Counted from the stretch's first letter, positions 1 through 8,701 are shown. The stretch is DNA of 64,000 nucleotides from DTU015 sp012837895 (GCA_050952085.1 JBMNKH010000003.1:124001-188000); one strand, 5' to 3'. Program-made: numbers and translations. The notes: generated by a model not told the origin, from the letters alone.

Positions 1-2
1 AC

Positions 3-1253
3 TTGTCTGCAGTGGCGATAAGCGCTGTGGGACTCTGCAACCGCGTTTCCAGCTTGCTTGCGTGGCCCTTGAATCAGGCTGTGTCCACAGGGGGTACGGT
101 GCTTGTTGCGCAGTCTATAGGAGCAGGGGATAGGGAAGGAGCCAGGACCCACGCTATCCAAGCGATGCTTTTTGCTTTGGTGAGCATCTCATTAGTGGCT
201 GTCCTGCTGTTTATATTTGCTGTACCTGCGTTATCTGTTTTTGAGCCCGACCCCGAGGTGCTTGCCACAGGTGTCCGATATCTACGTATCTTTGTCATAG
301 GGCTCCCGGCTGTCGGGATAATGATGGCAGCAGGCGCTGCCCTGAGGGGCACAGGAAACACACGGAGCCCTATGGTTGTGGCTGTCATGGTCAATATACT
401 CAACGTAACGCTCAGTTGGATTTTGATTTACGGGAAACTCGGGCTGCCGGCTATGGGTGTGGTCGGTTCCGCTATTTCAACAGTTGTTGCACAGTGGACT
501 GGTGCCATCATGGCATTACTGATCGTGACGTCAGCCAGGTCAACCCTGGGGATCCGGATTAGAGGGCCGTGGCGGTTTGACCGCGAGGCGTTAAGGCGGG
601 TACTCAGGATCGGACTACCTGCCTCAGGCGAGTCTTTTGCGTGGCAAGCGGCGTCAGTAATCCTGACTTTCTATGTGACGAGTTTCGGGACCAAGGCTCT
701 TGCAGCCCACCAGATAGGCTTGAGCGCTGAGTCGCTTTCCTATATGCCTACCGCAGGATTTGAAATAGCGGCTATCGCTTTGGTAGGCCAGTCAATAGGG
801 GCGGCCAACCTGCGTATGGCAAAGCGATATTCCATCGAACTCGCGAAGATGTGTGCGGTCATAACTGTTTTTACTGCAGGCTTGCTGTTTTTCTTTCCTG
901 TACCGATTATGGGCCTTCTTGCTGAAGACCCGGAAGTTGTCGCCCTGGGAGCGGTGTACCTTAGGATTATGGCTGTCGCCCAGCTTCCGCAGCAGGTTTC
1001 GTCTGTGCTGAAGGGTGCAATCAGGGGTAATGGGGATACCCGTACGCCGATGTACGTTGCCGGCCTGGGGCTTTGGGGCGTGCGTTTGCCTGTTGCCTAC
1101 CTGTTGGGATTTGTCTTGGGAAGGGGTATTGCGGGCGTCTGGCTGAGCATGTGTCTGGACTTGATAATCCGTTTTGGGCTGATTATGTGGCGGTACAGGG
1201 CGATTCTGTGGATTAAGGAATCGGGTGGCGTGGAGGCCGGGGTGGGCACCTAG
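3..1253 (+). CDS. MATE-family multidrug/cation efflux transporter (5' end missing)
   Basis: A multi-pass inner-membrane protein of the MATE family, which exports drugs or other organic compounds using a Na+ or H+ gradient. The visible 416 residues contain both MatE halves: the first covers roughly residues 1-175 (segments such as GTGNTRSPMVVAVMVNILN) and the second residues 190-400, with the repeated family signature again as GNGDTRTPMYVAGLG near residue 343. Family members are about 450-460 residues, so about 40 N-terminal residues lie upstream of the window; the TTG at position 3 is simply the first codon readable in frame, not a start. The substrate cannot be predicted. Confidence 0.9.
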   Translation: MSAVAISAVGLCNRVSSLLAWPLNQAVSTGGTVLVAQSIGAGDREGARTHAIQAMLFALVSISLVAVLLFIFAVPALSVFEPDPEVLATGVRYLRIFVIGLPAVGIMMAAGAALRGTGNTRSPMVVAVMVNILNVTLSWILIYGKLGLPAMGVVGSAISTVVAQWTGAIMALLIVTSARSTLGIRIRGPWRFDREALRRVLRIGLPASGESFAWQAASVILTFYVTSFGTKALAAHQIGLSAESLSYMPTAGFEIAAIALVGQSIGAANLRMAKRYSIELAKMCAVITVFTAGLLFFFPVPIMGLLAEDPEVVALGAVYLRIMAVAQLPQQVSSVLKGAIRGNGDTRTPMYVAGLGLWGVRLPVAYLLGFVLGRGIAGVWLSMCLDLIIRFGLIMWRYRAILWIKESGGVEAGVGT

Positions 1254-1319
1254 AAGCGGTGTGCCGGTCTTCTTGAGTCTTGAGCAAATCTTTCCCTCCT
1301 TCTTTGTATCATGGCTTCC

Positions 1320-1713
1320 TTTGGTGCACATGGTGCGCCAATTTGCGGTCGTCTGGTCCCGTCCTAGAGGAAAATGGTGTACGTGGTGCACCATTTTGGG
1401 GTGTTATGGTTCCATTGCGAGTGAAAACGGTGTACGTGGTGAGCCATTTTGCGGTGGTTTGGCTCTTTGTCGGTTGGAAATGGTGCATGTGGTGCACCAT
1501 TTTGGGGTGTTATGGTTCCATTGCGAGTGAAAACGGTGTACGTGGTGAGCCATTTTGCGGTGGTTTGGCTCCTTGTCGGTTGGAAATGGTGCATGTGGTG
1601 CACCATTTTGCGATGGTTTGGCTCCTTGTCGGTTGGAAATGGTGCATGTGGTGCACCATTTTGCGATGGTTTGGCTCCTTATCGGTTGAAAATGGCGTAC
1701 GTGGTGAGCCATT
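1320..1713. repeat. Tandem array of eight palindromes, ~53-bp period (family A, locus 1)
   Basis: Eight units begin near 1320, 1371, 1424, 1478, 1530, 1584, 1637 and 1689, so the period is 51-54 bp. Each carries an inverted repeat, in its best form AAATGGTGCA, a 5-nt loop TGTGG, then TGCACCATTT. Between palindromes lie about 27-nt spacers of two recurrent types, one starting GGGGTGTTATGG and one starting GCGGTGGTTTGG or GCGATGGTTTGG. Because the spacers themselves repeat, this is not a CRISPR array. The open frames crossing it on both strands are repeats of repeats and are not genes. The same family recurs at 13180-13417. Confidence 0.9.
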
Positions 1714-1848
1714 CGTAAGGTGTTCGGGTTGAGATCGCAGTTGAGTCCATATAATTGTGCAAAACTGATGGCCTCCTGAAAATGAAGGAGCCATGTTCAA
1801 TTCCCTTAGTTAGAATGGAGTAGACAGAAAACCACTCAAGGAGGGACA

Positions 1849-1975
1849 TGGCTCACTATACGATTACCGTAGATTCGGGACTCTTGCATCAGCGTTTTTC
1901 GGGAAATCTGCATGAACCGGGAGTGGCCAAGCTGCTCGAATCGCATTTTGAACCGGATCTTACAGACCGAGGTCA
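1849..1975 (+). pseudogene. IS256-type transposase N-terminal remnant, frameshifted
   Basis: Starting at the ATG at 1849, preceded by AAGGAGGGAC, the frame reads MAHYTITVDSGLLHQ and later VAKLLES, which resembles the N terminus of IS256/mutator-family transposases. The match then continues one frame over (RILNRILQTEV), so there is a frameshift at about 1935, and the rest of the transposase (DDE catalytic part) is absent. The piece sits directly after the palindromic array. I infer a decayed insertion sequence. The identification rests on remembered family resemblance of a short segment. Confidence 0.5.
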
Positions 1976-2121
1976 TGTTAGTCCGTCTGATGTGCCACCC
2001 AGTGCATAATCCACAGCAGAGAACGTGCTCTTGGCACGCTAGATTCACAGCACATTCATATAGTTGTGTTGTCTACGCAACTCCCGGTTGTGTAGACGAG
2101 GCATTCCAAAGCCACCTTTGC

Positions 2122-2937
2122 CTATCGATCCGAAAGTTCTCTTTGCCGTCCCCTGCGCATGTCACGAGCTTTGCCCCTCCGGTGATATGCTATGTACTGC
2201 TGGCACAACTCTTCTAGCCCGCGTGCATACACGCCGTTTAGGTCCATCAGTTTGATAGGGACAGTCTCGGGGATTTTCCCAAGCATGTTCTCCAACGTAA
2301 GATCCTCTGGCGTTATGGTAATGAGTATAACGTCATGTTTCCTACTTAGTTCCTTCTTTAGGCTATCCCTGATCTTTGTTTTCTCTAAGTGCTCCGGGTC
2401 CGGGAACTCTGAAGTGGTTTCGAAATGCTGTCTTCCTTGGAATTCACCGGCAATCTTTGCATGTGGGCAATATCGGTCATACTCAAGAAACTCGCCGCTC
2501 TCGGAAGACTGGAGAAACCAAGGACGGACATTGTCTATCCACGGCGATGCATCGATGATTTGTTCAAATCGTAGTTTCATATGGAACTCACCGGCTCTTT
2601 GGCTTATTCTGATGCATTCTCTCATGTAGTCGAGTTTGGCTTTTTGGAGCCGGGGTGGCAGTGTCGGAATCATTACGTGTCTATTGCCAAGGGGCTTCAT
2701 GATAACCCATTGCTTTTCAACCAGAGAGGCCACCAAGCGGTCCACCACCCGCCGGTTCAACCCCGTACGACCGGCGAGCTCACGGATGGACCGCGGCTTG
2801 TGCATATGTAACTGCATATAAAGTGATTTGGCCCTTTCATCAATCGACCGGTCGCCGGCGAGCTCCCTGGGTATAGAAATGACCTGCCTCTGGGATGGAA
2901 GAGACAAAGCGCGTTCGAGAATTACCTCCGGTTTGAT
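2122..2937 (-). CDS. Winged-helix protein with a C-terminal nuclease-like (PD-(D/E)XK-like) domain
   Basis: No family name recognised. The N-terminal third has a helix-turn-helix pattern (SIRELAGRTGLNRRVVDRLV), suggesting DNA binding. The C-terminal half has the spacing of small restriction-endonuclease-fold proteins: LEYDRYCPHAKIAGEFQG, then a lysine-rich helix (IRDSLKKEL) and a strand VILITITPEDLT, so candidate catalytic residues are E/D in EYD, E in GEFQG and the later K. Start choice is unusual: the nearest TTG (2907) is 17 nt from a GGAGG, whereas AAAGGAGG at 2945-2952 lies 7 nt before an in-frame ATC at 2937, giving a natural N terminus MKPEVILERALSLPSQ (271 aa). No neighbours are co-oriented, so the role is unknown. 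Confidence 0.65.
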   Translation of the reverse strand: MKPEVILERALSLPSQRQVISIPRELAGDRSIDERAKSLYMQLHMHKPRSIRELAGRTGLNRRVVDRLVASLVEKQWVIMKPLGNRHVMIPTLPPRLQKAKLDYMRECIRISQRAGEFHMKLRFEQIIDASPWIDNVRPWFLQSSESGEFLEYDRYCPHAKIAGEFQGRQHFETTSEFPDPEHLEKTKIRDSLKKELSRKHDVILITITPEDLTLENMLGKIPETVPIKLMDLNGVYARGLEELCQQYIAYHRRGKARDMRRGRQRELSDR

Positions 2938-3056
2938 AGTAAGACCTCCTTTGAGACCTCCTTAATGGGAAATAATGGTGCAGCCATATACTACCATAAA
3001 ACGACCGGATTTTACAATAACTACCATCTTTCCAACAACGCTTATCACTAGTCCCT

Positions 3057-3107
3057 CCAGGACTAATGCACAGGACTAATACCCAGGACTAATACCCAGG
3101 ACTAATA
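3057..3107. repeat. Four tandem ~13-bp repeats
   Basis: Four near-identical copies of CCCAGGACTAATA follow one another (3057, 3069, 3082 and 3095), ending in CGTGTATTGTCC, which can pair imperfectly with the last GGACTAATAC. The repeat lies in the otherwise empty 2938-3221 interval between the winged-helix gene's upstream region and the pot operon terminator. Nothing else is visible in that interval. Confidence 0.8.
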
Positions 3108-3221
3108 CGTGTATTGTCCTCCTGTTCGCGATCAGCTCCCCAGATCATCTAGCTAGATCACCTTCAGGAGAACATATTATGTTCAAACTCACACCGTGCC
3201 TACTTGACCTGGAGCCAAGGA

Positions 3222-3259
3222 AGAAAAAAACAACCTCCCCGGACCGCAAACCGGGGAGG
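3222..3259 (-). terminator. Rho-independent terminator of the pot operon
   Basis: On the minus strand a perfect 9-bp stem CCTCCCCGG / CCGGGGAGG (3251-3259 and 3234-3242) with an 8-nt loop is followed by a T-rich tract (complement of the A run at 3222-3233). It lies about 75 bp beyond the potD stop. Confidence 0.9.
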
Positions 3260-3335
3260 ATCGCCGCTGTAACCCGCGAGTATGCACGTGTAAATGCACG
3301 TGTAAGGATTCGCGGCCGGATTCAGGGTTGTTGTC

Positions 3336-4400
3336 TTACGACTGCCCAGCAGCCACCTTGAACTCAGTCCAGATCTTAGAGTGTAGTTCTTCAGCGTCAG
3401 CTCCTACGACCCTGATCATCTCCATATCCTCTGCGGTGAACTCCGGAGGCAGGGTCAGCATTTCACTGAGGTCCGGATCGATGAGTTCGTCGGCTGACTT
3501 GTTGGTGCAGTAGTATCCCATCCATTCGAAGCACCTGGCGGATATCTCAGGCCGCAAGATAAAGTCGATGAACTTGTGGGCTGCGTCGGGATTGGGTGCC
3601 TTTGACGGGATGAACTTGGCCATTATGCCGAACCCGATTCCCTCCTTGGGATATACAATCTTCAGGTCCGGGTTGGCCAGTACTGCTGTTGTCACCTGGG
3701 ACGTGTACATCACTGCAACGTCCACCTCACCGGACAACAGGTCGTCCTGGAGGTTGTCATCTTTGATGATGCGGATACTTGGTGCCAGTTCGAGCAACTT
3801 ATCGCCCGCAGCCCTGATTACATCAAGGTCTTCGGTGTTGTAGCTCTCGCCGAGCACTTTGAGTGCCATGCCGTTAATCACGCGGTAGTTGGCGATTGTG
3901 CCTACGCTGTCTCTAAGAGATTCGTGCCAGAGATCAGAGTACCCGGTGATCTCGATTTCGACCGCGTCAGGATTGTACACGATTGTCTGGACACCGGCGC
4001 CGTACGGCACTGTGTATTCATCGTCAGGATCGTAGAACTGCCCTTGGTACAGCGGGTTTATGTGCTCGAAGTTGGGCAACTTGGACTTGTCGAGCTTCTG
4101 CGCCAGGCCTTGCTCGATGACTGTCTCAAGGATGTAGTCGTCAGCTATGACCAGGTCATAGTCGCCGCCTTGGGCAGCTTCGAGTTTAGCCAGCATGGTT
4201 TCGTTGTAGTCGAAATTGCTGTAGTTGATAGTGATGCCTGTTTCAGCTGTGAACTCATCCAGCACTTCTTGTGGGAACATGCCTTCCCAGGTAAACAGGT
4301 TCAAGGTTTCTTTCTTGCCCTCGGTGCTCTTAGGGCCGCAGCCTGCAAGCACGCTAGCGAACAAGGTCAACACTAAGACGATTCTCAGAGTGTTTTTCAT
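3336..4400 (-). CDS. potD: Spermidine/putrescine ABC transporter substrate-binding lipoprotein
   Basis: Captures polyamine outside the membrane and delivers it to PotBC. The 354-residue protein begins with a lipoprotein signal: hydrophobic segment then LAGC with Cys21 as the lipidation site. The mature part matches the PotD/PotF family pattern, including NLFTWEGMFPQEVLDEF and YDLVIADDYILETV, with a C-terminal part (PDAAHKFIDFILRPEISA) typical of these binding proteins. The ATG at 4400 has AGGAGGG just upstream; an in-frame upstream ATG at 4466 lies inside potC and lacks this site. It is the last gene of potABCD, overlapping the end of potC by about 47 bp, and precedes a strong terminator. Confidence 0.92.
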   Translation of the reverse strand: MKNTLRIVLVLTLFASVLAGCGPKSTEGKKETLNLFTWEGMFPQEVLDEFTAETGITINYSNFDYNETMLAKLEAAQGGDYDLVIADDYILETVIEQGLAQKLDKSKLPNFEHINPLYQGQFYDPDDEYTVPYGAGVQTIVYNPDAVEIEITGYSDLWHESLRDSVGTIANYRVINGMALKVLGESYNTEDLDVIRAAGDKLLELAPSIRIIKDDNLQDDLLSGEVDVAVMYTSQVTTAVLANPDLKIVYPKEGIGFGIMAKFIPSKAPNPDAAHKFIDFILRPEISARCFEWMGYYCTNKSADELIDPDLSEMLTLPPEFTAEDMEMIRVVGADAEELHSKIWTEFKVAAGQS

Positions 4401-5328
4401 GTGTTTCCCTCCTATTCGTAGTTCTTGGGGTTTTCCTGCCGACCCATGAGGCCAGCACCAATACAACCAGAGTGGTCACAAACATTAATGTACAGAGTGC
4501 GTTAGTCTTAGGCGTCACTCCGGTCTTGAGCTGGGTGTATATTTTCAACGGAAGTGTATTCGTAGTCACTCCGGTTACAAAAACACTGATCACCACATCA
4601 TCCAGGCTCATTGCAAAGGAAAGCAGCATGCCCGAAACAATTGCCGGCATGACGAGGGGCAGTGTGATGTCGAAAAACACGTTCCATTCAGTAGCTCCAA
4701 GGTCTTTTGCGGCCTCGGCGTAGCTCTTGTCGATGCCTACCAGCCTTGCCTTCACCAGCATATAAATGTACGGGATGCAGAAGGACGTATGGGCAATGGT
4801 GAGGGTTATCATTCCGAAAGGCAGCCTGAGCAGCGTGAAGAATGCCAGGAACACCATGCCAAGGATGATCTCTGGGATCATGATGGGTAGGGTGGAGATG
4901 TATTCAATAACACTTTTGCTTATGAGTTTGGCTTTAGGCATCCCCACTGCCGCCAGAGTACCGATAATCGCAGCCAGGAAGCTGCTTACGGTAGCCAGGA
5001 TGAGACTGTTGATCGCAGCATCCAGCATGGATCTGTCCCTGAACAATTCCTCATACCACTTTAGCGAGAAGCCTGCCCACACCGAACTGATTTTGCTCTC
5101 GTTGAAGGAGTAGATGATTACCAGCAAAATGGGTACATACATCAGCACGATCATCAGGCCCAGATAGACGTTGGCAAGAGTGCTGTTTCTTAGCACCTTG
5201 CTCGTTCCTTTGGTGCTGGTATCCTTTGTGCTGGCATCTCTTGCGCTGGTATCTCTTGCACTGGTATCTCTGGTGCTAGCACCTTTTGCGCTGATGGCCC
5301 TTGCGCTGGTTCCTCTGATCTCGCTCAT
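4354..5328 (-). CDS. potC: Spermidine/putrescine ABC transporter permease PotC, with repetitive N-terminal extension
   Basis: One of two membrane subunits forming the polyamine channel. After about residue 45 it is an ordinary BPD_transp_1 permease with about six membrane segments and the ATPase-contact (EAA) loop EAAKDLGATEWNVFF. The first 45 residues are unusual: a run of 5- and 6-residue near-repeats (such as SARDTSARDTS and STKDTSTKGTS) encoded by degenerate 15-18-bp DNA repeats at about 5195-5320. Normal PotC starts close to the first membrane helix, so this looks like an in-frame repeat expansion. The ATG overlaps the potB stop (ATGA) and has GGAGGG 6 nt upstream, so the extension appears to be translated. 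Confidence 0.92.
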   Translation of the reverse strand: MSEIRGTSARAISAKGASTRDTSARDTSARDASTKDTSTKGTSKVLRNSTLANVYLGLMIVLMYVPILLVIIYSFNESKISSVWAGFSLKWYEELFRDRSMLDAAINSLILATVSSFLAAIIGTLAAVGMPKAKLISKSVIEYISTLPIMIPEIILGMVFLAFFTLLRLPFGMITLTIAHTSFCIPYIYMLVKARLVGIDKSYAEAAKDLGATEWNVFFDITLPLVMPAIVSGMLLSFAMSLDDVVISVFVTGVTTNTLPLKIYTQLKTGVTPKTNALCTLMFVTTLVVLVLASWVGRKTPRTTNRRETHEKHSENRLSVDLVR

Positions 5329-6293
5329 AGCAGGCCCTCCAACTCCTTCACTCCCGATATCTTCCTATAGAATGCAATCATAAGGCTGGTAAGTACCATC
5401 AGCACGACCGAGAGTGCGGCCGCGAACGGCCAGTTGCGCGCCTTCATCAGTTGTTCGTGAATGAGGTTCCCCACAAGCACTACCTTATTGCCGCCCAGGA
5501 TGTCTGCTATGAAAAACAGGCCCATAGAAGGGATGAACGTAAGCACGATGCCTGACAGGAGCCCCGGTAAGGTTAACCTGAACGATATGGTCCAAAACGC
5601 CTGCCAGGGGGTAGCACCTAAGTCCCTTGCCGCTTCGACCAACTGCCAGTCCAGCTTCTCGGCGCTTGAGTAGACGGCAAAGATCATGAACGGAACCAGG
5701 GCGTAAACCATGCCGACAGCTACTGCGGGGTACGTATACAGCACCTTGAGGGGGGCGTCGGTGATCCCTATCTTCATGAGCAGCCAGTCCAGGGTACCAT
5801 TGGCACGGAAAATGATTATCCAGCCGTAAAGACGAATAAGTGAACTAGTCCAAAAAGGGATCATCAGCAGCAGCATGACCCGCTGTTTCCACTTTGCGTT
5901 GAGCTTGGCCATGAAATACCCGAAAGGATAACCGGTGAGGGTGACCAACAGAGTGGTGATCCCTGCGAGTTTTAGGGATTCCCAGAAGGTCTTAAGATAG
6001 ACCGGTTCTAGAATGTTAAGGTAGTTGCCAAATGTAAACTCACGTATGATGCCCCATGTTTCAGCCCGCTTGAGGAAGCTCAGAACGAACATGTAGATAA
6101 GCGGCCCTGCTACGAAAATCAGGGTAAAGGCATAGAGAGGCATTACGGTCAGGAATGCCGCATCTATTTTCCTCTGGGATCTGCGCTTTGGGCTGGATTT
6201 CCCGCTGGGTTTCCCGTTAGGTCTCGCCTCAAGTTTCCCCTTAGGTTTCCCGTGAGGTTTCCCGGAAATCACAGCGGAAGAAGGCTGCTTCAT
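5325..6293 (-). CDS. potB: Spermidine/putrescine ABC transporter permease PotB
   Basis: Partner permease of PotC. Six membrane segments and the EAA loop EAARDLGATPWQAFW are visible, with the family motif PFWTSSLIRLYGW in the middle. The first 40 residues are a lysine/glycine/proline-rich repeat (GKPHGKPKGK, then PNGKPSGKSSPK) encoded by 12-15-bp near-repeats at about 6185-6270, again an extension not typical of the family. The start ATG overlaps the potA stop and has GGAGGAGA upstream, indicating translational coupling in potABCD. Confidence 0.92.
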   Translation of the reverse strand: MKQPSSAVISGKPHGKPKGKLEARPNGKPSGKSSPKRRSQRKIDAAFLTVMPLYAFTLIFVAGPLIYMFVLSFLKRAETWGIIREFTFGNYLNILEPVYLKTFWESLKLAGITTLLVTLTGYPFGYFMAKLNAKWKQRVMLLLMIPFWTSSLIRLYGWIIIFRANGTLDWLLMKIGITDAPLKVLYTYPAVAVGMVYALVPFMIFAVYSSAEKLDWQLVEAARDLGATPWQAFWTISFRLTLPGLLSGIVLTFIPSMGLFFIADILGGNKVVLVGNLIHEQLMKARNWPFAAALSVVLMVLTSLMIAFYRKISGVKELEGLL

Positions 6294-7447
6294 GCTGTCT
6301 CCTCCAGATCTACAAATACCGCATTGTCAGGCTCCCAGCTTGCGACAACCCGGTCGCCTGGAGCGAATGGCAGATCTATCCCGTGGAGCTTGGATACCAG
6401 TTCGCTGCCGTCAGATAAAACTACTGTGACTTGGAGCACTCCTCCTGCGAAAGTCTTTTCCCTTACTACGGCCCTTAGCCCTGTGGGAATCTCAGAACAG
6501 CCATTGTGCTCCGAACGCTCAGAGTAATCAGGACGTTCGAGGTACTCATGGCTCTCAAGATGATCAGGGCGCTCAGGGGCCAGTTTCACCATCTCACCCC
6601 TAACGGCAATGGTCACTGCCTGCCCCGATGTGACGGGGGCATCATGTATTGAGATTAGTGCAGTTCCGTTGTTGTTCTCGAATCTTGCCAGTTTGCCGTT
6701 TACGCTGGTGATCTTGCCTTCTAGTATGTTGGCGGAACCGACGAACCTTGCCACGTAACTTGTCTTTGGTCGGTTATACACTTCCGCCGGCGTGCCGAGC
6801 TGCTCGAACCTGCCGTCGCGCATGACGGCTATCCGGTCTGACATGTTCAATGCTTCTTCCTGGTCGTGGGTGATGTAAATGAAAGTAACCCCCAACCGCT
6901 TCTGCAGCCGTTTGAGTTCCATCTGCATCTGTCGTCGCAACTGGAGGTCAAGGGCGCCAAGAGGCTCGTCCAACAGCAAGAGCGCAGGTTGATTGACGAT
7001 GGCCCTGGCAATAGCTACCCGTTGCTGCTGGCCGCCTGAAAGTTCGTTGGGCATCCTCTTCTCAAATCCCTCAAGCTGCACTAGTTCAAGCGCTTCCCCG
7101 ACGGTTTTCCGTATGGTGGCTTTGTCAACGCGCCGCAGCCGCAAACTGTAACCGATATTCTGTTCTACGTTCATGTGGGGAAACAAGGCGTAGTTCTGGA
7201 AGACCATGTTGACGTTGCGCTTGTTGGGTTCTTCATAGGTTACGTCTTTGCCCTCGATAATAACCTGGCCGCTGTCCGGTACCTCCAACCCTGCTATAAT
7301 GCGCAATGTGGTAGTCTTGCCACAACCTGACGGGCCCAGCAAGGTGATGAACTCGCCTCTGCGGATGCTGAGGTCAAGTCCGCCAAGCACTTCCGTCTCG
7401 CCAAAACTCTTTTTTACCTGAATAAGCTGCAGGATTATGTCTGTCAT
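6290..7447 (-). CDS. potA: Spermidine/putrescine ABC transporter ATPase
   Basis: Energises polyamine uptake. Of 385 residues, the first 240 form the nucleotide-binding domain: Walker A GPSGCGKTT (38-46), signature LSGGQQQR (136-143), Walker B LLLLDEPLGALD (156-167) and the switch His in YITHDQEEAL. The C-terminal TOBE-type region is interrupted at about residues 291-319 by a low-complexity, Glu/Arg/Ser/His-rich stretch (ERPDHLESHEYLERPDYSER) encoded by degenerate short repeats at about 6490-6575; this is not normal for PotA. I chose ATG 7447; a TTG at 7471 is possible. It is the first gene of the operon, about 140 bp from a good promoter. Confidence 0.92.
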   Translation of the reverse strand: MTDIILQLIQVKKSFGETEVLGGLDLSIRRGEFITLLGPSGCGKTTTLRIIAGLEVPDSGQVIIEGKDVTYEEPNKRNVNMVFQNYALFPHMNVEQNIGYSLRLRRVDKATIRKTVGEALELVQLEGFEKRMPNELSGGQQQRVAIARAIVNQPALLLLDEPLGALDLQLRRQMQMELKRLQKRLGVTFIYITHDQEEALNMSDRIAVMRDGRFEQLGTPAEVYNRPKTSYVARFVGSANILEGKITSVNGKLARFENNNGTALISIHDAPVTSGQAVTIAVRGEMVKLAPERPDHLESHEYLERPDYSERSEHNGCSEIPTGLRAVVREKTFAGGVLQVTVVLSDGSELVSKLHGIDLPFAPGDRVVASWEPDNAVFVDLEETA

Positions 7448-7589
7448 GCCGAGCCTCGCTTTCAGCGCCAACTAGGGCGGAAAAAACCTTGCCAATTTGC
7501 CGTTTTGAGATACCTGTTTCGGCAGGTTGCCGGCATGTTGCATGCACATTGCAACCGGAGACGAAGCACTGCCCGGGTTACTGCAATCT

Positions 7590-7618
7590 ATTATACTGTT
7601 TTTGGTGTCGAAGTAAAA
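7590..7618 (-). promoter_or_regulatory. Probable sigma-A promoter of potABCD
   Basis: On the minus strand, TTTTAC (7613-7618) and TATAAT (7590-7595) are separated by 17 nt. This would give a leader of roughly 135 nt before potA. Apart from it, the 7448-7834 interval shows no convincing gene; it contains a small GGGGAGCTCCCC palindrome near 7785. Confidence 0.55.
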
Positions 7619-7834
7619 TTAGTTCAAGGGCACCGCTGTCTCATTCCTCCACAGATAAACCATGGAAACTTGAAGATCAAATCAAGATTAAATCACAATT
7701 GACGCGACTGATCAAACTGAAATTTCTCAGTGAACCAGAAGAATGTGGTATGCGTAGTGTCAGTTGTTAGCTGCCTCAGATGGAGGGGGAGCTCCCCGAG
7801 ATGACGGGGACACCCATGAACTCCGATACCTTTG

Positions 7835-8586
7835 GTGGAAGACAAGTACCAGGAGTCAGACAACCGGATAGTGATTCTCGACACCGAGACAGGCTCCCGG
7901 CTCTTGACCCTGGACATTCCCAGTGCCCAGTGGCCTGAGATAATGTCTGATGGCCAACCCGGAGGTGAGAAGTTGCTCCTGGGGCCGTGAGCTCGAAGGA
8001 GATACGGGCGAGAATCGTCGATTACAGCTTGGAAGACGGGTCTCTCAAGCGCTCCCTGGACCTGCGGGAGATCTTAACCGGCAAGCGTGTTATAAGCTGC
8101 TATCATTACGGAGAGGGTGCAGCGGCCATATGTGATGACGGTTCTATATCCTTTCTGAGCCTGATCGGGGAGGTCTTGCTCACAACGAGAGTCAAAGGGG
8201 AGGATCGGCTGGGCACAGTTCCAGATCTAGTGTGTCACACTCCCGAAGGCCTGTTTGTGCTGGTACACTTCCCCAGTCTGATGTCTACCTCACTTTCAAT
8301 TTCAGTGCTTGATTCCAGGGGCGAGACTGTTTTCCACCTAGATGGACTGACCAGAGTGAGTACCACGGGTTCCGGTTCAAAGGTTATCGCCCTGGGAAGC
8401 AGTGGCAGAGCCGGCCAGGAGACGCTGCACCTGTTCGACCTATCGGGAGGCAAGGTCAACACTTTCAGCACAGTCATTGAGAAAACGAGGAGCTACACTC
8501 TCTCTTCTTCTGGAAAGTACATATTAGCCCTGCATGAGTCGGCTGGCGGTGGATTTGGAGTGGCGATGTACAGCTTGGATGAATGA
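7835..8586 (+). pseudogene. Broken beta-propeller-like protein (two overlapping frames)
   Basis: Two consecutive reading frames look like parts of one protein. The first (7835-7990) reads VEDKYQESDNRIVILDTETG and ends at a TGA; the second (7987-8586, 199 aa) starts one frame over at a GTG overlapping that stop and continues in the same style (RARIVDYSLEDGSLKRSLDL, then VIALGSSGRAGQETLHLFDL). The repeated pattern of short strands ending in LFDL, VLDSRGE or MYSLDE suggests blades of a WD40/quinoprotein-type beta-propeller. No start with a ribosome binding site and no signal peptide are visible, so I read it as a decayed 3' fragment with a frameshift. A coupled pair of small genes is less likely. 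Function unknown. Confidence 0.45.
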
Positions 8587-8613
8587 GGCAACGATCTTGC
8601 TTGTGATCAAAAA

Positions 8614-8701
8614 TGGTGCCGGAGGTGGGAGTCGAACCCACACGCGGGGCTACCGCACACGATTTTGAGTCGTGCATGACTGCCAATTCCATCACTCCGG
8701 C
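8614..8701 (-). tRNA. tRNA-Leu (anticodon CAA)
   Basis: Read on the minus strand, acceptor arms GCCGGAG and CTCCGGC pair perfectly, followed by A and an encoded CCA. The anticodon stem CACGA/TCGTG encloses the loop CTCAAAA, giving anticodon CAA. A long variable arm and the T-arm sequence GGTTCGACTCC make it a class II tRNA. It reads UUG codons. Confidence 0.97.

Noticed and set aside
1320..1713. CRISPR-like appearance (repeats of ~25 bp with ~27-bp spacers)
   Set aside because: The spacers are themselves repeated in two types, and no cas genes are nearby.
1225..1800. Several open frames on both strands encoding Trp/Cys- or His-rich repeated peptides
   Set aside because: They are translations of the palindromic array, in all frames, with no family match and no ribosome binding sites tied to a unique start.
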